Source of the DNA: Blastocatellia bacterium UBA7656
GTDB lineage: Bacteria > Acidobacteriota > Blastocatellia > UBA7656
Assembly: GCA_002483445.1 (NCBI GenBank)
Contig: DLHY01000068.1
Span: 1-18,723, forward strand
Direction: 5' to 3'
DNA length: 18,723 nt
This document shows, in pieces, positions 1-7,477 of the stretch (position 1 is its first letter; every line of letters starts with the position of its first letter). The translations under genes were made by a program, and so were the position numbers. The notes below the pieces were generated by a model, which made no database searches, was not told where the DNA came from, and worked only from the letters and a program-made list of their open reading frames with translations.

Positions 1-426
1 CGACAGGGCGTCGCTGTCGAGCACAATCACAACGGACAGCCGCTGTGGGTCGTCGGCGATGAAACCCACTTTTACTCCATCATCAAGAACATCGTCCTCA
101 ATGCCAGAGACGCCCTCATCGCCCCGGACATCTTTCAGAGAGATGACCGCCGAATAGAGATCAGCACCAGGCATCGAGGCGATAGTTGCACAATCGAGAT
201 AGCCGACAACGGCATCGGCATTCCCCAGGAGCATCTTGAGAAGATATTCGAGCCGTTTTTTTCAACCAAGCCAGCGACGGGGACGGGACTGGGGTTGGGG
301 ATGGTAAAGAAGATGGTCTCGCTCTACGAGGGAAGGATAGAGGTCAGCAGTCAGGAGGGCAGAGGGACGAGCTTTGTCATCTCGCTTCCCGTCTGTCAGC
401 AGGCCGAGAGTGTTACCAGTAGTTGA
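1..426 (+). CDS. Sensor histidine kinase, C-terminal ATPase domain (5' end outside window)
   Basis: This is the C-terminal 141 residues of a kinase, open in frame 1 from the first base to the TGA at 424-426. It contains a complete HATPase_c core. The N-box asparagines are at local residues 30 and 34 (KNIVLN), the G1 box DNGIG is at 69-73, the F-box FEPFFSTK at 83-90 and the G2 box GTGLGLGM at 94-101. By family knowledge this domain binds ATP and phosphorylates a histidine in the upstream dimerisation domain, which is not in the window. The N-terminal sensor part cannot be judged. The stop codon overlaps the Shine-Dalgarno sequence of the next gene, so this kinase is cotranscribed with the response regulators that follow and is a likely phosphodonor for them. 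Confidence 0.93.
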   Translation, partial: RQGVAVEHNHNGQPLWVVGDETHFYSIIKNIVLNARDALIAPDIFQRDDRRIEISTRHRGDSCTIEIADNGIGIPQEHLEKIFEPFFSTKPATGTGLGLGMVKKMVSLYEGRIEVSSQEGRGTSFVISLPVCQQAESVTSS

Positions 427-438
427 AGGAGGTGAGTA

Positions 439-939
439 ATGGAATCATTTGCAGAGATAAGGCGGACGATGTTTGGGGGAAGAACGAGCGAAACAGAGAA
501 AGCAAGAGATGTTGAAGATTGCATAATGATAATAGATGACAACGAGGACATCCTTGAGACGCTGACATCGTTGCTGAGATCACGATACGGAATAATAACC
601 TGCCTGAGTTACGAGGAGGCGAGCAAGAGGATGAGCCGAGAGGTGAAGGTAGTATTACTGGACATCAAGATGGCGTCAAAGGATGGAGTAGAAGCATTCA
701 GGTTGCTGAAAGAGGGGAGAGAAGACCTGCCGATAGTATTTCATTCGGCATATCCTGGAAGCAGCGAGAAGGCGGCAGAGGTGGAAGGGTTGGATCACAG
801 CGGGTACTTGACGAAGGGAGAGTACAGCACGCCGGAGTTGCTGGAGATGATCGAGCAGCTATTGCATCAACCAGTTGAAGCAAGTTCGACTACTTCACAA
901 ATAGAGCTATCAGGCCAAAATAGCCGGAGGGATAATTAA
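439..939 (+). CDS. Single-domain response regulator
   Basis: The 166-residue protein has a REC domain at about residues 28-143. The acidic pair is D33-D34, the phospho-acceptor is D75 (LLDIKM), the switch residue is S103 (FHSAY) and the conserved lysine is K126. There is no DNA-binding or enzymatic output domain; the 27-residue N-terminal and 23-residue C-terminal tails look disordered. The lysine is followed by glycine (TKG) instead of the usual proline, a variant shared with the first REC of the next gene. The start is fixed by a perfect AAGGAGGT at 426-433, five bases before the ATG. The stop lies one base before the next start. Arginine codons are mainly AGA/AGG, unlike the GC-rich genes downstream. 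Probable role: an intermediate in the local phosphorelay. Confidence 0.9.
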   Translation: MESFAEIRRTMFGGRTSETEKARDVEDCIMIIDDNEDILETLTSLLRSRYGIITCLSYEEASKRMSREVKVVLLDIKMASKDGVEAFRLLKEGREDLPIVFHSAYPGSSEKAAEVEGLDHSGYLTKGEYSTPELLEMIEQLLHQPVEASSTTSQIELSGQNSRRDN

Positions 940-940
940 A

Positions 941-3502
941 ATGGGAATGAATGAATTCGATGATTTTGATGTTTTTAGGACTTCAATGGAGCCGTCCCAA
1001 TCAGACTCTTCCTCTGTCCAGCCAACCGTACTCGTAATTGACGATGATGAGAATATCCGTGAAACGCTTCAACTCGCATTGAAACCCTTGTTCAATGTGA
1101 TTGCTTGCGCAAGCGGCGACGAGGGAATCGATGCACTAACCCCAGACATATTGGCGGTAATCCTGGACATAAAAATGAGGGGGAAAGACGGCTTTGAAAC
1201 CTATACAGAAATAAAACGGAAGTACCTTCACATCCCCATAATTTTCCACTCGGCATATCAAGACCTTAGAGACCCCTACGAGATTCTCAATGATTTTCGA
1301 CCCTTCGGTTATGTATTTAAGGGCAGTGATCTTGGCAAGCTTACAGATACCCTCCATAACGCAATTGATTATTCAAGAATCCGTCGTGAGAACGAAAGGC
1401 TTATTGATGAGTTGCAATTCCTGAACGCATCTCTCGAAAGACAAGTCGAAGAGCGCACTATCGAACTGAACAAGAGGGCACAGGAGCTAGAGCAAACTAA
1501 TATTCAACTGCAAGCAGCGAAAGAAGCAGCCGAAGCCGCAACCCGCGCCAAGAGCGAGTTCCTCGCCAACATGAGCCACGAGATTCGCACCCCGATGAAC
1601 GGCATACTCGGCATGTCCGATCTGATGATGGAAACCGAACTCGATTCCGATCAGAGAGAATACCTGTCGATGGTGAAAACATCGGCGGAATCGCTGCTCG
1701 ATCTCATCAACGATATTCTGGACTTCTCGAAGATCGAGGCAGGCAAGCTCGATTTGGACTCAACCGACTTCAGCCTGCGCGACAGTTTAGCAAACGTGAT
1801 GAAGATGCTTGCCGTCCGCGCGCACAAAAAAGGGCTTGAACTGGTCTGCGATATCGGGCCGGATGTACCCGACTTTCTGGTGGGAGACCCCGGACGACTC
1901 TGCCAGGTGGTCATCAACCTCATAGGCAATGCGATAAAATTCACCGACATCGGCGAGGTGGTGGCTCGCGTGGGGGTCGAAAGCCTGTCGGAGGATGAAG
2001 CCATTGTTAGCTTCGAGGTCTCCGACACTGGCGTAGGAATGCCGCCTGAAGCGCAGGCTCGCATATTCGGCGCATTCGAGCAGGCTGACAACTCGACGAC
2101 TCGCAAATACGGAGGCACAGGACTCGGACTCGCCATCTCTTCCCAGATTGTCGGGCTGATGGGCGGACGGTTGGAGGTCGAGAGTCAGGAGGGACAGGGC
2201 AGCACTTTCTTCTTCAGTATACGGCTCGAATTGCAAAAGACTCCTCTCGAAGCCACATCACCCGTGGCCATGGGTGATCTGAAGGGACTGCCCGTGCTCG
2301 TCGTAGATGACAATGCGACGAACCGCCGCCTGCTTGAAGTCATGTTCAACAACTGGGAGATGAAGCCAACCACAGTTGGAGGAGGCAAGGCTGCTCTTGC
2401 CCTGTTGAGACAGGCTTTCGAGGATGACAACCCCTTCGCGCTGGTGCTGCTCGATTATCACATGCCGGAGATGGATGGGCTTATGGTGGCTGAAAGAATC
2501 CAGGAAGACCCGGATATTTCAGGCGTCCCGGTCATTCTGCTCACTTCGGCCATCAGCCCGCTCAAGAATGCGGAGCAGCGCGAGCTTGGCATAGCCTCGT
2601 GTCTCATCAAGCCGCTCTCTCAGTCGCAGGTGCTTGGAGTGATAACGAAGGCGCTGGGTCCGGGAATCGAGAATGAAGATCAGCCCACTGGTGAAAAATC
2701 ATCTCCGGGCGAGCGCCAGCGGCCTCTTCGCATACTTCTCGTCGATGACAACGAGATAAACCGAAGGCTGGGCGTAAGGATGCTCGAAAATCATGGCCAC
2801 TCAGTCACCGTCGCCACCAATGGCAGGGAATCTGCCGCAATGTCCGAAGAGGGCTTCGACATTATCTTGATGGATGTGCAGATGCCTGAGATGAACGGCT
2901 TTGAGGCGACATCTCTGATCCGTCAAAGAGAGTCGTCGACGAACCGTCGAACACCGATCGTGGCGATGACTGCCCATGCGATGAAAGGAGATCGTGAGCG
3001 ATGTCTCGAAGCTGGCATGGACGATTACGTCTCCAAGCCTGTTCGCACGGAACAACTCTTCAATGCAATAAAAGGCCTCATCCCCGATCTTATTATCAGT
3101 GAAGGCACTCCGGGCGCAGAGGTGCCGCCGGAAAACGACATCGGGGATGAAGAAAAACCTCTTGATCCAACATTGCTTTTTAAAATGGTCGAGGGCGATA
3201 TGGAATTTCTGCGCGAGATCGTTCAGGTGTTTTTGGAAGAGTCCCCCGCGTATCTTGCCGAGGTTCGCGCCGCGATAGAGCGAGGCGATGCCAGTGAACT
3301 GCAAGGCAAGGCTCACAGGCTCAAAGGCGTCGTGAGCGGACTGGCGGGTAGTGCTGCCAGTCGGGCGGCTTATTGCCTTGAGCAGATAGGTCGGGAAGGC
3401 GATCTTTCAGGAGCAAATCAGGCGTACTCAGTCCTGGAGACGGAGATGGAGCGATTCAGAAGCGCCATCCTGGCATTCAGCTTTGAAGCAGTTCGAAACT
3501 AG
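941..3502 (+). CDS. Hybrid histidine kinase, REC-HisKA-HATPase-REC-REC-HPt
   Basis: The 853-residue cytoplasmic protein has no membrane segment. Domains in order: REC1 about 28-145 (phospho-acceptor D76, with FHSAY and FKG motifs); a coiled coil about 147-203; HisKA with H213 in SHEIRTPMN; HATPase about 315-430 (N-box N326/N330, DTGVG 362-366, GGTGLGLAI 391-399); REC2 about 451-570 (D505); REC3 about 596-712 (D645, SKP lysine at 699); and a C-terminal HPt about 742-850 with H792 in AHRLKG. All phosphotransfer residues are present, so a full His-Asp-His-Asp relay is possible within one chain. REC1 in front of the kinase core means the input is probably another kinase's phosphoryl group, perhaps from the kinase encoded at 1-426. 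GGAGGG at 926-931 lies inside the previous gene, nine bases before the ATG. Confidence 0.95.
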   Translation: MGMNEFDDFDVFRTSMEPSQSDSSSVQPTVLVIDDDENIRETLQLALKPLFNVIACASGDEGIDALTPDILAVILDIKMRGKDGFETYTEIKRKYLHIPIIFHSAYQDLRDPYEILNDFRPFGYVFKGSDLGKLTDTLHNAIDYSRIRRENERLIDELQFLNASLERQVEERTIELNKRAQELEQTNIQLQAAKEAAEAATRAKSEFLANMSHEIRTPMNGILGMSDLMMETELDSDQREYLSMVKTSAESLLDLINDILDFSKIEAGKLDLDSTDFSLRDSLANVMKMLAVRAHKKGLELVCDIGPDVPDFLVGDPGRLCQVVINLIGNAIKFTDIGEVVARVGVESLSEDEAIVSFEVSDTGVGMPPEAQARIFGAFEQADNSTTRKYGGTGLGLAISSQIVGLMGGRLEVESQEGQGSTFFFSIRLELQKTPLEATSPVAMGDLKGLPVLVVDDNATNRRLLEVMFNNWEMKPTTVGGGKAALALLRQAFEDDNPFALVLLDYHMPEMDGLMVAERIQEDPDISGVPVILLTSAISPLKNAEQRELGIASCLIKPLSQSQVLGVITKALGPGIENEDQPTGEKSSPGERQRPLRILLVDDNEINRRLGVRMLENHGHSVTVATNGRESAAMSEEGFDIILMDVQMPEMNGFEATSLIRQRESSTNRRTPIVAMTAHAMKGDRERCLEAGMDDYVSKPVRTEQLFNAIKGLIPDLIISEGTPGAEVPPENDIGDEEKPLDPTLLFKMVEGDMEFLREIVQVFLEESPAYLAEVRAAIERGDASELQGKAHRLKGVVSGLAGSAASRAAYCLEQIGREGDLSGANQAYSVLETEMERFRSAILAFSFEAVRN

Positions 3503-3555
3503 CATTACCGCTCCGTAGCTTGAGAGAGCGTTGACGCAGGAGATCAAAAGACACT

Positions 3556-4011
3556 ATGCAAAATCAAGTTCATACGATACTCGTCGTTGACGACGAAACG
3601 ATAACAAGAGCTTTGCTGGCTAAATTGCTCGGCGGCTCCTACAAAGTGCTCACCGCCCGCTCAGGTCAGGAAGCGATTGAATCTCTACGGCGAGAGCCTG
3701 TATCGATGCTCCTCACAGATCAGAACATGCCCGGCATGAGCGGGACAGAATTATTGCGGCAGGCACGCGATATAGACCCGAACATGGTATGTGTGCTGAT
3801 GACTGCGATCAATGATACGCAGACAGTCATCGATGCGGTGGTCAACTCAGGGGCCATTCGCGTGATGACCAAGCCCTGGAACCCGGATAAGCTCCTCGAA
3901 GAAATCAGACTCCTGGTCTCAAGATATGAGGCCAACCTCGTAGGTAAGCACGCATTAGACAGGCTTCGACAGGCTTCCGACAGCCTGGACAGGATAACCG
4001 GGAAGCGTTAG
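3556..4011 (+). CDS. Single-domain response regulator, RpfG-type receiver
   Basis: The 151-residue protein has a REC domain at about residues 6-125. It shows DD at 12-13, phospho-acceptor D55 in LLTDQNMPGMSG, T83 and K106 in the TKPW motif. The TDxxMPxMxG...TKPW signature is typical of receivers found in RpfG-like (HD-GYP) regulators, but no HD-GYP or other output domain follows. The last 25 residues form a short helical tail. It starts 53 bases after the hybrid kinase with no terminator between them, so it is probably the last gene of the relay operon and a candidate acceptor for the HPt domain. AGGAGA at 3538-3543 is a rather distant ribosome site (12 bases). Its target is unknown. Confidence 0.9.
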   Translation: MQNQVHTILVVDDETITRALLAKLLGGSYKVLTARSGQEAIESLRREPVSMLLTDQNMPGMSGTELLRQARDIDPNMVCVLMTAINDTQTVIDAVVNSGAIRVMTKPWNPDKLLEEIRLLVSRYEANLVGKHALDRLRQASDSLDRITGKR

Positions 4012-4093
4012 ATGGGACCAACTCCATTTTGAAATCTTGAGGCTGAATTCGTAGCTTCCTTACCTGTTTATCTCATCTTTCCATAAAGTTCAT

Positions 4094-4122
4094 TTGCAGC
4101 GATCTCTGCTCTGGAATAAAAT
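4094..4122 (+). promoter_or_regulatory. Putative sigma70 promoter for the Ig/LVIVD gene
   Basis: TTGCAG at 4094-4099 is separated by exactly 17 bases from TAAAAT at 4117-4122. The predicted transcript would start near 4129 and carry a leader of about 36 nt that includes GAGGAGGAGG at 4148-4157, a strong Shine-Dalgarno sequence seven bases before the ATG at 4165. The surrounding 4012-4164 gap holds no other gene. Confidence 0.5.
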
Positions 4123-4164
4123 CTTGTCTCACGATTCCCGTCATATCGAGGAGGAGGCAATCCT

Positions 4165-6174
4165 ATGCGCAGATCGAAAGACACGCTGATCCGGTTTTTT
4201 ATCGCGACTCTGATGCTCACTTCCATACCTGCCGCTTCGGCGCAACAGGGAGACGACAAGATGGCTGCGATCACTCCCGCTGCTTCCGAAGCTGAGATCG
4301 GCCAGCAGGTGAAACTCAAAGCCATAATCAAAAACAAAACCGGCAATGCGACTGAACAGGCCGCTTCCGCCTGGTTCGCCGTGCCGTTCGATGTGGCAAG
4401 CATCGATGAGACGGGAACGGTGACTCTCTACAACGCGGGCATCGCTCGCATAGGCGCGATAGTGGGCGGCAAACTCGCCTGGGCGACAATAACGGTCAAA
4501 CCCGCCCGCGTCTCGAAGATAGAAATCGATAAGCTTGCTTCGCCTCTCGTCGTCGGCGGAGCCATAAAACTCAAGGCGACTGCTCGCGTAGCGAACGGCG
4601 ACCCGCGCGCCAACGTGATGCTCAAGTGGGAATCCGAAAACCCGTCCGTCGCCACCGTAGATGCTGCGGGGCTTGTGACAGGCATCTCGGCGGGGCAGGC
4701 TCGAATTCGCGCCGTCGCCGATAACGCTGCCGGGACGCTTGCCGTTCAGGTCGTCGCAAATCCGGTTCACAGTCTTTCAATCGAGCCTAAATCCGTAAGC
4801 GCGCGCACAGGCGATGTCGTTCGATTCAGGATTCTGGCTCACGGCGAAGGCGATGCTGCGATTGTCAATCCTCTGGCGCGATGGTCTGTAAACGGCGCGG
4901 GCGCGATGATAGAAGATGACGGCGGATTCGTCGCAGAAAAGTCCGGCACTTATATCGTCACTGCGCAGAGCGGCAAGCACACGGCCATCGCGTCGGTCGT
5001 CGTCTCGCCGCGTAACTCGGAGCGCGAAGTGGAGGTCGTCGGGCGCGCTCTTCCGAAAGACGTGCAGACAGCCGAGCAGTGGATATTCGGCAACTATGCT
5101 TATCTCTCTTCGATAGCTGATCGATTGATGGTCTATGACATCACCGATCCGTCGAAGCCGAAACTCACGGACACTATCAAAGTCGATGCTCGAATCACCA
5201 ATGACATCAGCGTGACGCCGGACGGAAAAATCGGAGTGATGTCGCGCGAGGGAGCTTCGAATAGAAAAAACGGAATCGTCTTCTTCGACACATCAGACCC
5301 GGCTCATCCCAAAATCATTTCCGAATACACCGCGACCGTAACGGGCGGAGTGCATTCGGCGTTCGTCGATAAGCACTATGTTTACCTCACGGACGACGCG
5401 ACCGGCTCGATGCGCGTAATCGATTTTGGCGACGTGAAGAATCCTAAGGAAGTGGCGCGCTGGGAGGTGAAAAACCCGCTTGCGAAAACCCATCGCGGGC
5501 CTGATGGAGTAGACACATCAGTCGGTCGCTACCTGCACGATGTTCATGTCCTCGACGGGCTTGCCTATCTTGCATATTGGAGAGACGGGCTTGTTATTCT
5601 CGATGTCGGAGCGGGCATCAAAGGAGGCAGCCCTGAAAATCCGCAGTTCGTGAGCCAGTATCGATTCAATCACAACGAGCTTTACGGCGACGGATGGCTT
5701 GCGGGCGCGCACGCCGTATTCAGGTACAAAAACTATGTCTTCGTCGGCGATGAAGTTTTTCCCGATCAGTTCGACATACAGAGCCGAGCGCGCATAGCGG
5801 TGCGCGGAATAGTTCATGTGGTCGATGTCTCTGATATCAGCAATCCGCGCAAGGTGGCCGAGTACGAAGTGCCTGAAGGGGGGGCGCACAACATCTGGGT
5901 CAAGGATGACATTTTGTACATGGGCTATTACAGCGGCGGCGCGCGAGTAGTCGACGTGTCGGGCGAATTGCGCGGCGATCTTTACCGTCAGGGCCGCGAG
6001 ATAGCTCGCCTGTGGACGGGCGACCCGAACGGATTTCGCCCGAATCAACCGTTCACCTGGGGCGCGCAGCCCGCAGGTGATCTTGTCTTCTTCAATGATA
6101 TCAACTCCGGTTTGTGGATTGTGAAACTGGGCAAGCCTAAAGATAAAGGCTCGACAAGCGCGCCGGGCAATTGA
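4165..6174 (+). CDS. Secreted Ig-like domain and LVIVD-repeat beta-propeller protein
   Basis: The 669-residue protein has a Sec signal peptide (RR-rich start, hydrophobic core 8-20, probable cleavage after ASA at residue 26). Three bacterial Ig-like modules follow at about 34-113, 114-198 and 200-281. The second has the BIG2-type signature (NPSVATVDAAGLVTGISAG). From about 290 to 655 there is a beta-propeller of LVIVD repeats, visible as repeated phrases such as LMVYDITDPSKPK, IVFFDTSDPAHPK, VHVVDVSDISNPRK and a final GLWIVKLG. There is no anchor or sorting signal, so the product is periplasmic, surface-associated or released. LVIVD proteins have no well-established enzymatic role; binding or adhesion is an inference. 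It stands alone between its own promoter and terminator. Confidence 0.88.
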   Translation: MRRSKDTLIRFFIATLMLTSIPAASAQQGDDKMAAITPAASEAEIGQQVKLKAIIKNKTGNATEQAASAWFAVPFDVASIDETGTVTLYNAGIARIGAIVGGKLAWATITVKPARVSKIEIDKLASPLVVGGAIKLKATARVANGDPRANVMLKWESENPSVATVDAAGLVTGISAGQARIRAVADNAAGTLAVQVVANPVHSLSIEPKSVSARTGDVVRFRILAHGEGDAAIVNPLARWSVNGAGAMIEDDGGFVAEKSGTYIVTAQSGKHTAIASVVVSPRNSEREVEVVGRALPKDVQTAEQWIFGNYAYLSSIADRLMVYDITDPSKPKLTDTIKVDARITNDISVTPDGKIGVMSREGASNRKNGIVFFDTSDPAHPKIISEYTATVTGGVHSAFVDKHYVYLTDDATGSMRVIDFGDVKNPKEVARWEVKNPLAKTHRGPDGVDTSVGRYLHDVHVLDGLAYLAYWRDGLVILDVGAGIKGGSPENPQFVSQYRFNHNELYGDGWLAGAHAVFRYKNYVFVGDEVFPDQFDIQSRARIAVRGIVHVVDVSDISNPRKVAEYEVPEGGAHNIWVKDDILYMGYYSGGARVVDVSGELRGDLYRQGREIARLWTGDPNGFRPNQPFTWGAQPAGDLVFFNDINSGLWIVKLGKPKDKGSTSAPGN

Positions 6175-6182
6175 CAACGAGC

Positions 6183-6210
6183 AAGGCGGTCTGAGGGCCG
6201 CCTTTAGTTT
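6183..6210 (+). terminator. Rho-independent terminator after the Ig/LVIVD gene
   Basis: AAGGCGG at 6183-6189 pairs perfectly with CCGCCTT at 6198-6204 around an 8-base loop, followed by TTAGTTTT. It lies eight bases after the stop codon. Confidence 0.75.
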
Positions 6211-6227
6211 TGGGAGACGAAGGACGA

Positions 6228-6256
6228 CTGACAACCTGGGATTGACGGGGTATAAT
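6228..6256 (+). promoter_or_regulatory. Near-consensus sigma70 promoter for the zinc-ribbon/PilZ gene
   Basis: CTGACA at 6228-6233, a 17-base spacer, and a perfect TATAAT at 6251-6256. The predicted start is near 6263, giving a leader of about 20 nt that contains GGGAGG at 6270-6275, seven bases before the ATG. It is the best housekeeping promoter in the window and probably opens the 6283-10040 gene set. Confidence 0.75.
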
Positions 6257-6282
6257 CAGACTGCTTTTCGGGAGGATGAATA

Positions 6283-6804
6283 ATGAAAAGATGCCCTCAA
6301 TGCGGTCGTGGTTTTCCATTGAGCAACAAGTTCTGCACAACGGACGGCGCGGCGCTGGTCGAGTCTCAAAGCGGAGACCGACCGGACATCGAACAGCGAG
6401 CGATCCCCCCGCCGCTCGATCCTCTGCCTATGCGCATGACGATAATCGATCAAAGCGACGAAGGGCATCGCTCGCGGGTCATCAGCGGGCAGGCGCTCGA
6501 TGTTTCGAATCAGGGAATGCGCATAAAGACCGGCACCATCGAGACCGGGCGATTGAACGTCATACGCGATCACACCATCGCATTCAAGAACCTGCTCGAT
6601 ATAGAAATCGATCTCCCTTCGGCGACCATCCAACTGACGGGATTTGCAGCATGGTATAAACCGGCTGAAGATGGAATGAACTGGACAGTCGGAGTCTATA
6701 TCCGCAATATGGCAGCGGGGGATCGAAAAATCTACGATGATTATTTGAAAGAGCTTTCAAGTCAGAATGGGAGCATAAGCGCGCCCGCCGGATCAGGCTT
6801 ATGA
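6283..6804 (+). CDS. Zinc-ribbon and PilZ-like domain protein
   Basis: The 173-residue cytoplasmic protein begins with a short zinc ribbon: C4, C7, C18 and, in the fourth ligand place, D21 (CPQCG...FCTTDG), a form known from Acidobacteriota and Myxococcota proteins. A linker rich in proline (about 40-50) leads to a PilZ-like domain at about 52-160. This is supported by the D-x-S-x-x-G motif DVSNQG at 73-78, the later strand FAAWYKP, and the ending VGVYIRNM followed by a helix. The upstream arginine motif RxxxR that contacts cyclic-di-GMP in canonical PilZ domains is not clearly present (only HRSR at 62-65), so nucleotide binding is uncertain. It is first in a run of genes that carry zinc ribbons. 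Confidence 0.75.
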   Translation: MKRCPQCGRGFPLSNKFCTTDGAALVESQSGDRPDIEQRAIPPPLDPLPMRMTIIDQSDEGHRSRVISGQALDVSNQGMRIKTGTIETGRLNVIRDHTIAFKNLLDIEIDLPSATIQLTGFAAWYKPAEDGMNWTVGVYIRNMAAGDRKIYDDYLKELSSQNGSISAPAGSGL

Positions 6805-6837
6805 TAGAGAAGCTCTCGCCTCGGCAGAAATGTTGTC

Positions 6838-6884
6838 AGCCCCGGTTGAGGGGCTTCGTCTGATGCGCGGCTTTTTCCCGCATC
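6838..6884 (+). promoter_or_regulatory. Two consecutive hairpins in the leader of the 6904 gene
   Basis: AGCCCC at 6838-6843 pairs with GGGGCT at 6850-6855. Just after it, GATGCG at 6862-6867 pairs with CGCATC at 6879-6884 around a loop containing TTTTT. Neither has the stem-then-T-run order of a classical terminator. They may attenuate transcription or protect the mRNA between the PilZ gene and the next gene. Confidence 0.4.
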
Positions 6885-6903
6885 GATATCAATGGAGGGT
6901 TAA

Positions 6904-7437
6904 ATGAACGATCAACGCAACTGGCTTGAGAAACTCGGCGATAAGATTCCCGGCTATAAAGGATATGTGGATAAGGAGCGAAGACGCGACGTCGATAAAA
7001 TTCACCGCGAGCAGATGGCTAACAGATTGCGCAGCCTCAAGACTCCGCTGATGGAAATCCTCAAGGAGTTGAGCGACACGGGCCGCCTGTTCGAGACGGG
7101 GCCGGTCGATACAGCGATAAAGAAACTCGACAAGATTGAAAACCGCGTCCGCTTCGCCAGCTACGGCTACGCGGGATTTTTCGATCAGGTCAAGATTCAG
7201 GAAGAGCAACTCGACCTGATTTATCAATTCGACCTTGCGCTCGTCGAGCATATCGAGAAACTGGAATCGGAAGTGGGCGAGGTCAAAGCGCAAACCGGGG
7301 CGGCTTCGGATCTGAAAAAGGGCATCAGTGAAGTGACCGCCGCGATAGACGCGATAGATCGAACTTTCGATCAGCGTTACAATGCGATAAATAATTTCGG
7401 TCAGGGGCAAGCGCCCGGTCGACCTCTGTTCAGTTGA
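6904..7437 (+). CDS. Small helical protein of unknown function, possible PspA-position partner
   Basis: I do not recognise a named domain in this 177-residue protein. It is charged and almost entirely helical by inspection: an amphipathic N-terminal stretch (NWLEKLGDKIPGYKGYVDKE) is followed by long heptad-like segments at about 25-58, 68-85, 94-130 and 137-163, and a Gly/Pro-rich tail. It has no cysteine, no signal peptide and no transmembrane segment, so it is cytoplasmic. GGAGGG at 6894-6899 precedes the ATG by four bases. Its place, between a zinc-ribbon/PilZ gene and DUF4097 and SPFH genes, matches the position of a PspA-like coiled-coil protein in phage-shock-type clusters. Homology to PspA is not evident from the sequence, and that role is an inference. 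Confidence 0.8.
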   Translation: MNDQRNWLEKLGDKIPGYKGYVDKERRRDVDKIHREQMANRLRSLKTPLMEILKELSDTGRLFETGPVDTAIKKLDKIENRVRFASYGYAGFFDQVKIQEEQLDLIYQFDLALVEHIEKLESEVGEVKAQTGAASDLKKGISEVTAAIDAIDRTFDQRYNAINNFGQGQAPGRPLFS

Positions 7438-7439
7438 AG

Positions 7440-7465
7440 CGGGGAACATTTTTTCCCCGGCTTTT
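7440..7465 (+). terminator. Hairpin terminator after the helical protein gene
   Basis: CGGGGAA at 7440-7446 pairs with TTCCCCG at 7453-7459, followed by GCTTTTG. It begins two bases after the stop codon and ends just before the start of the next gene, which implies that the next gene has its own promoter. Confidence 0.6.
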
Positions 7466-7466
7466 G

Positions 7467-7472
7467 TATAAC
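7467..7472 (+). promoter_or_regulatory. Candidate -10 element for a leaderless DUF4097 mRNA
   Basis: TATAAC lies six bases before the ATG at 7478, which would place the transcription start at or next to the A of the ATG. No Shine-Dalgarno sequence is present between 7455 and 7477. The -35 region (GGAACA, 7443-7448, 18-base spacer) is weak. Confidence 0.4.
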
Positions 7473-7477
7473 TCGGC

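Noticed and set aside
2801..3316. Long minus-strand open frames opposite the hybrid kinase (also at 1651-2136 and 4141-4770)
   Set aside because: They are shadows of well-supported + strand genes, with no ribosome site or family motif.
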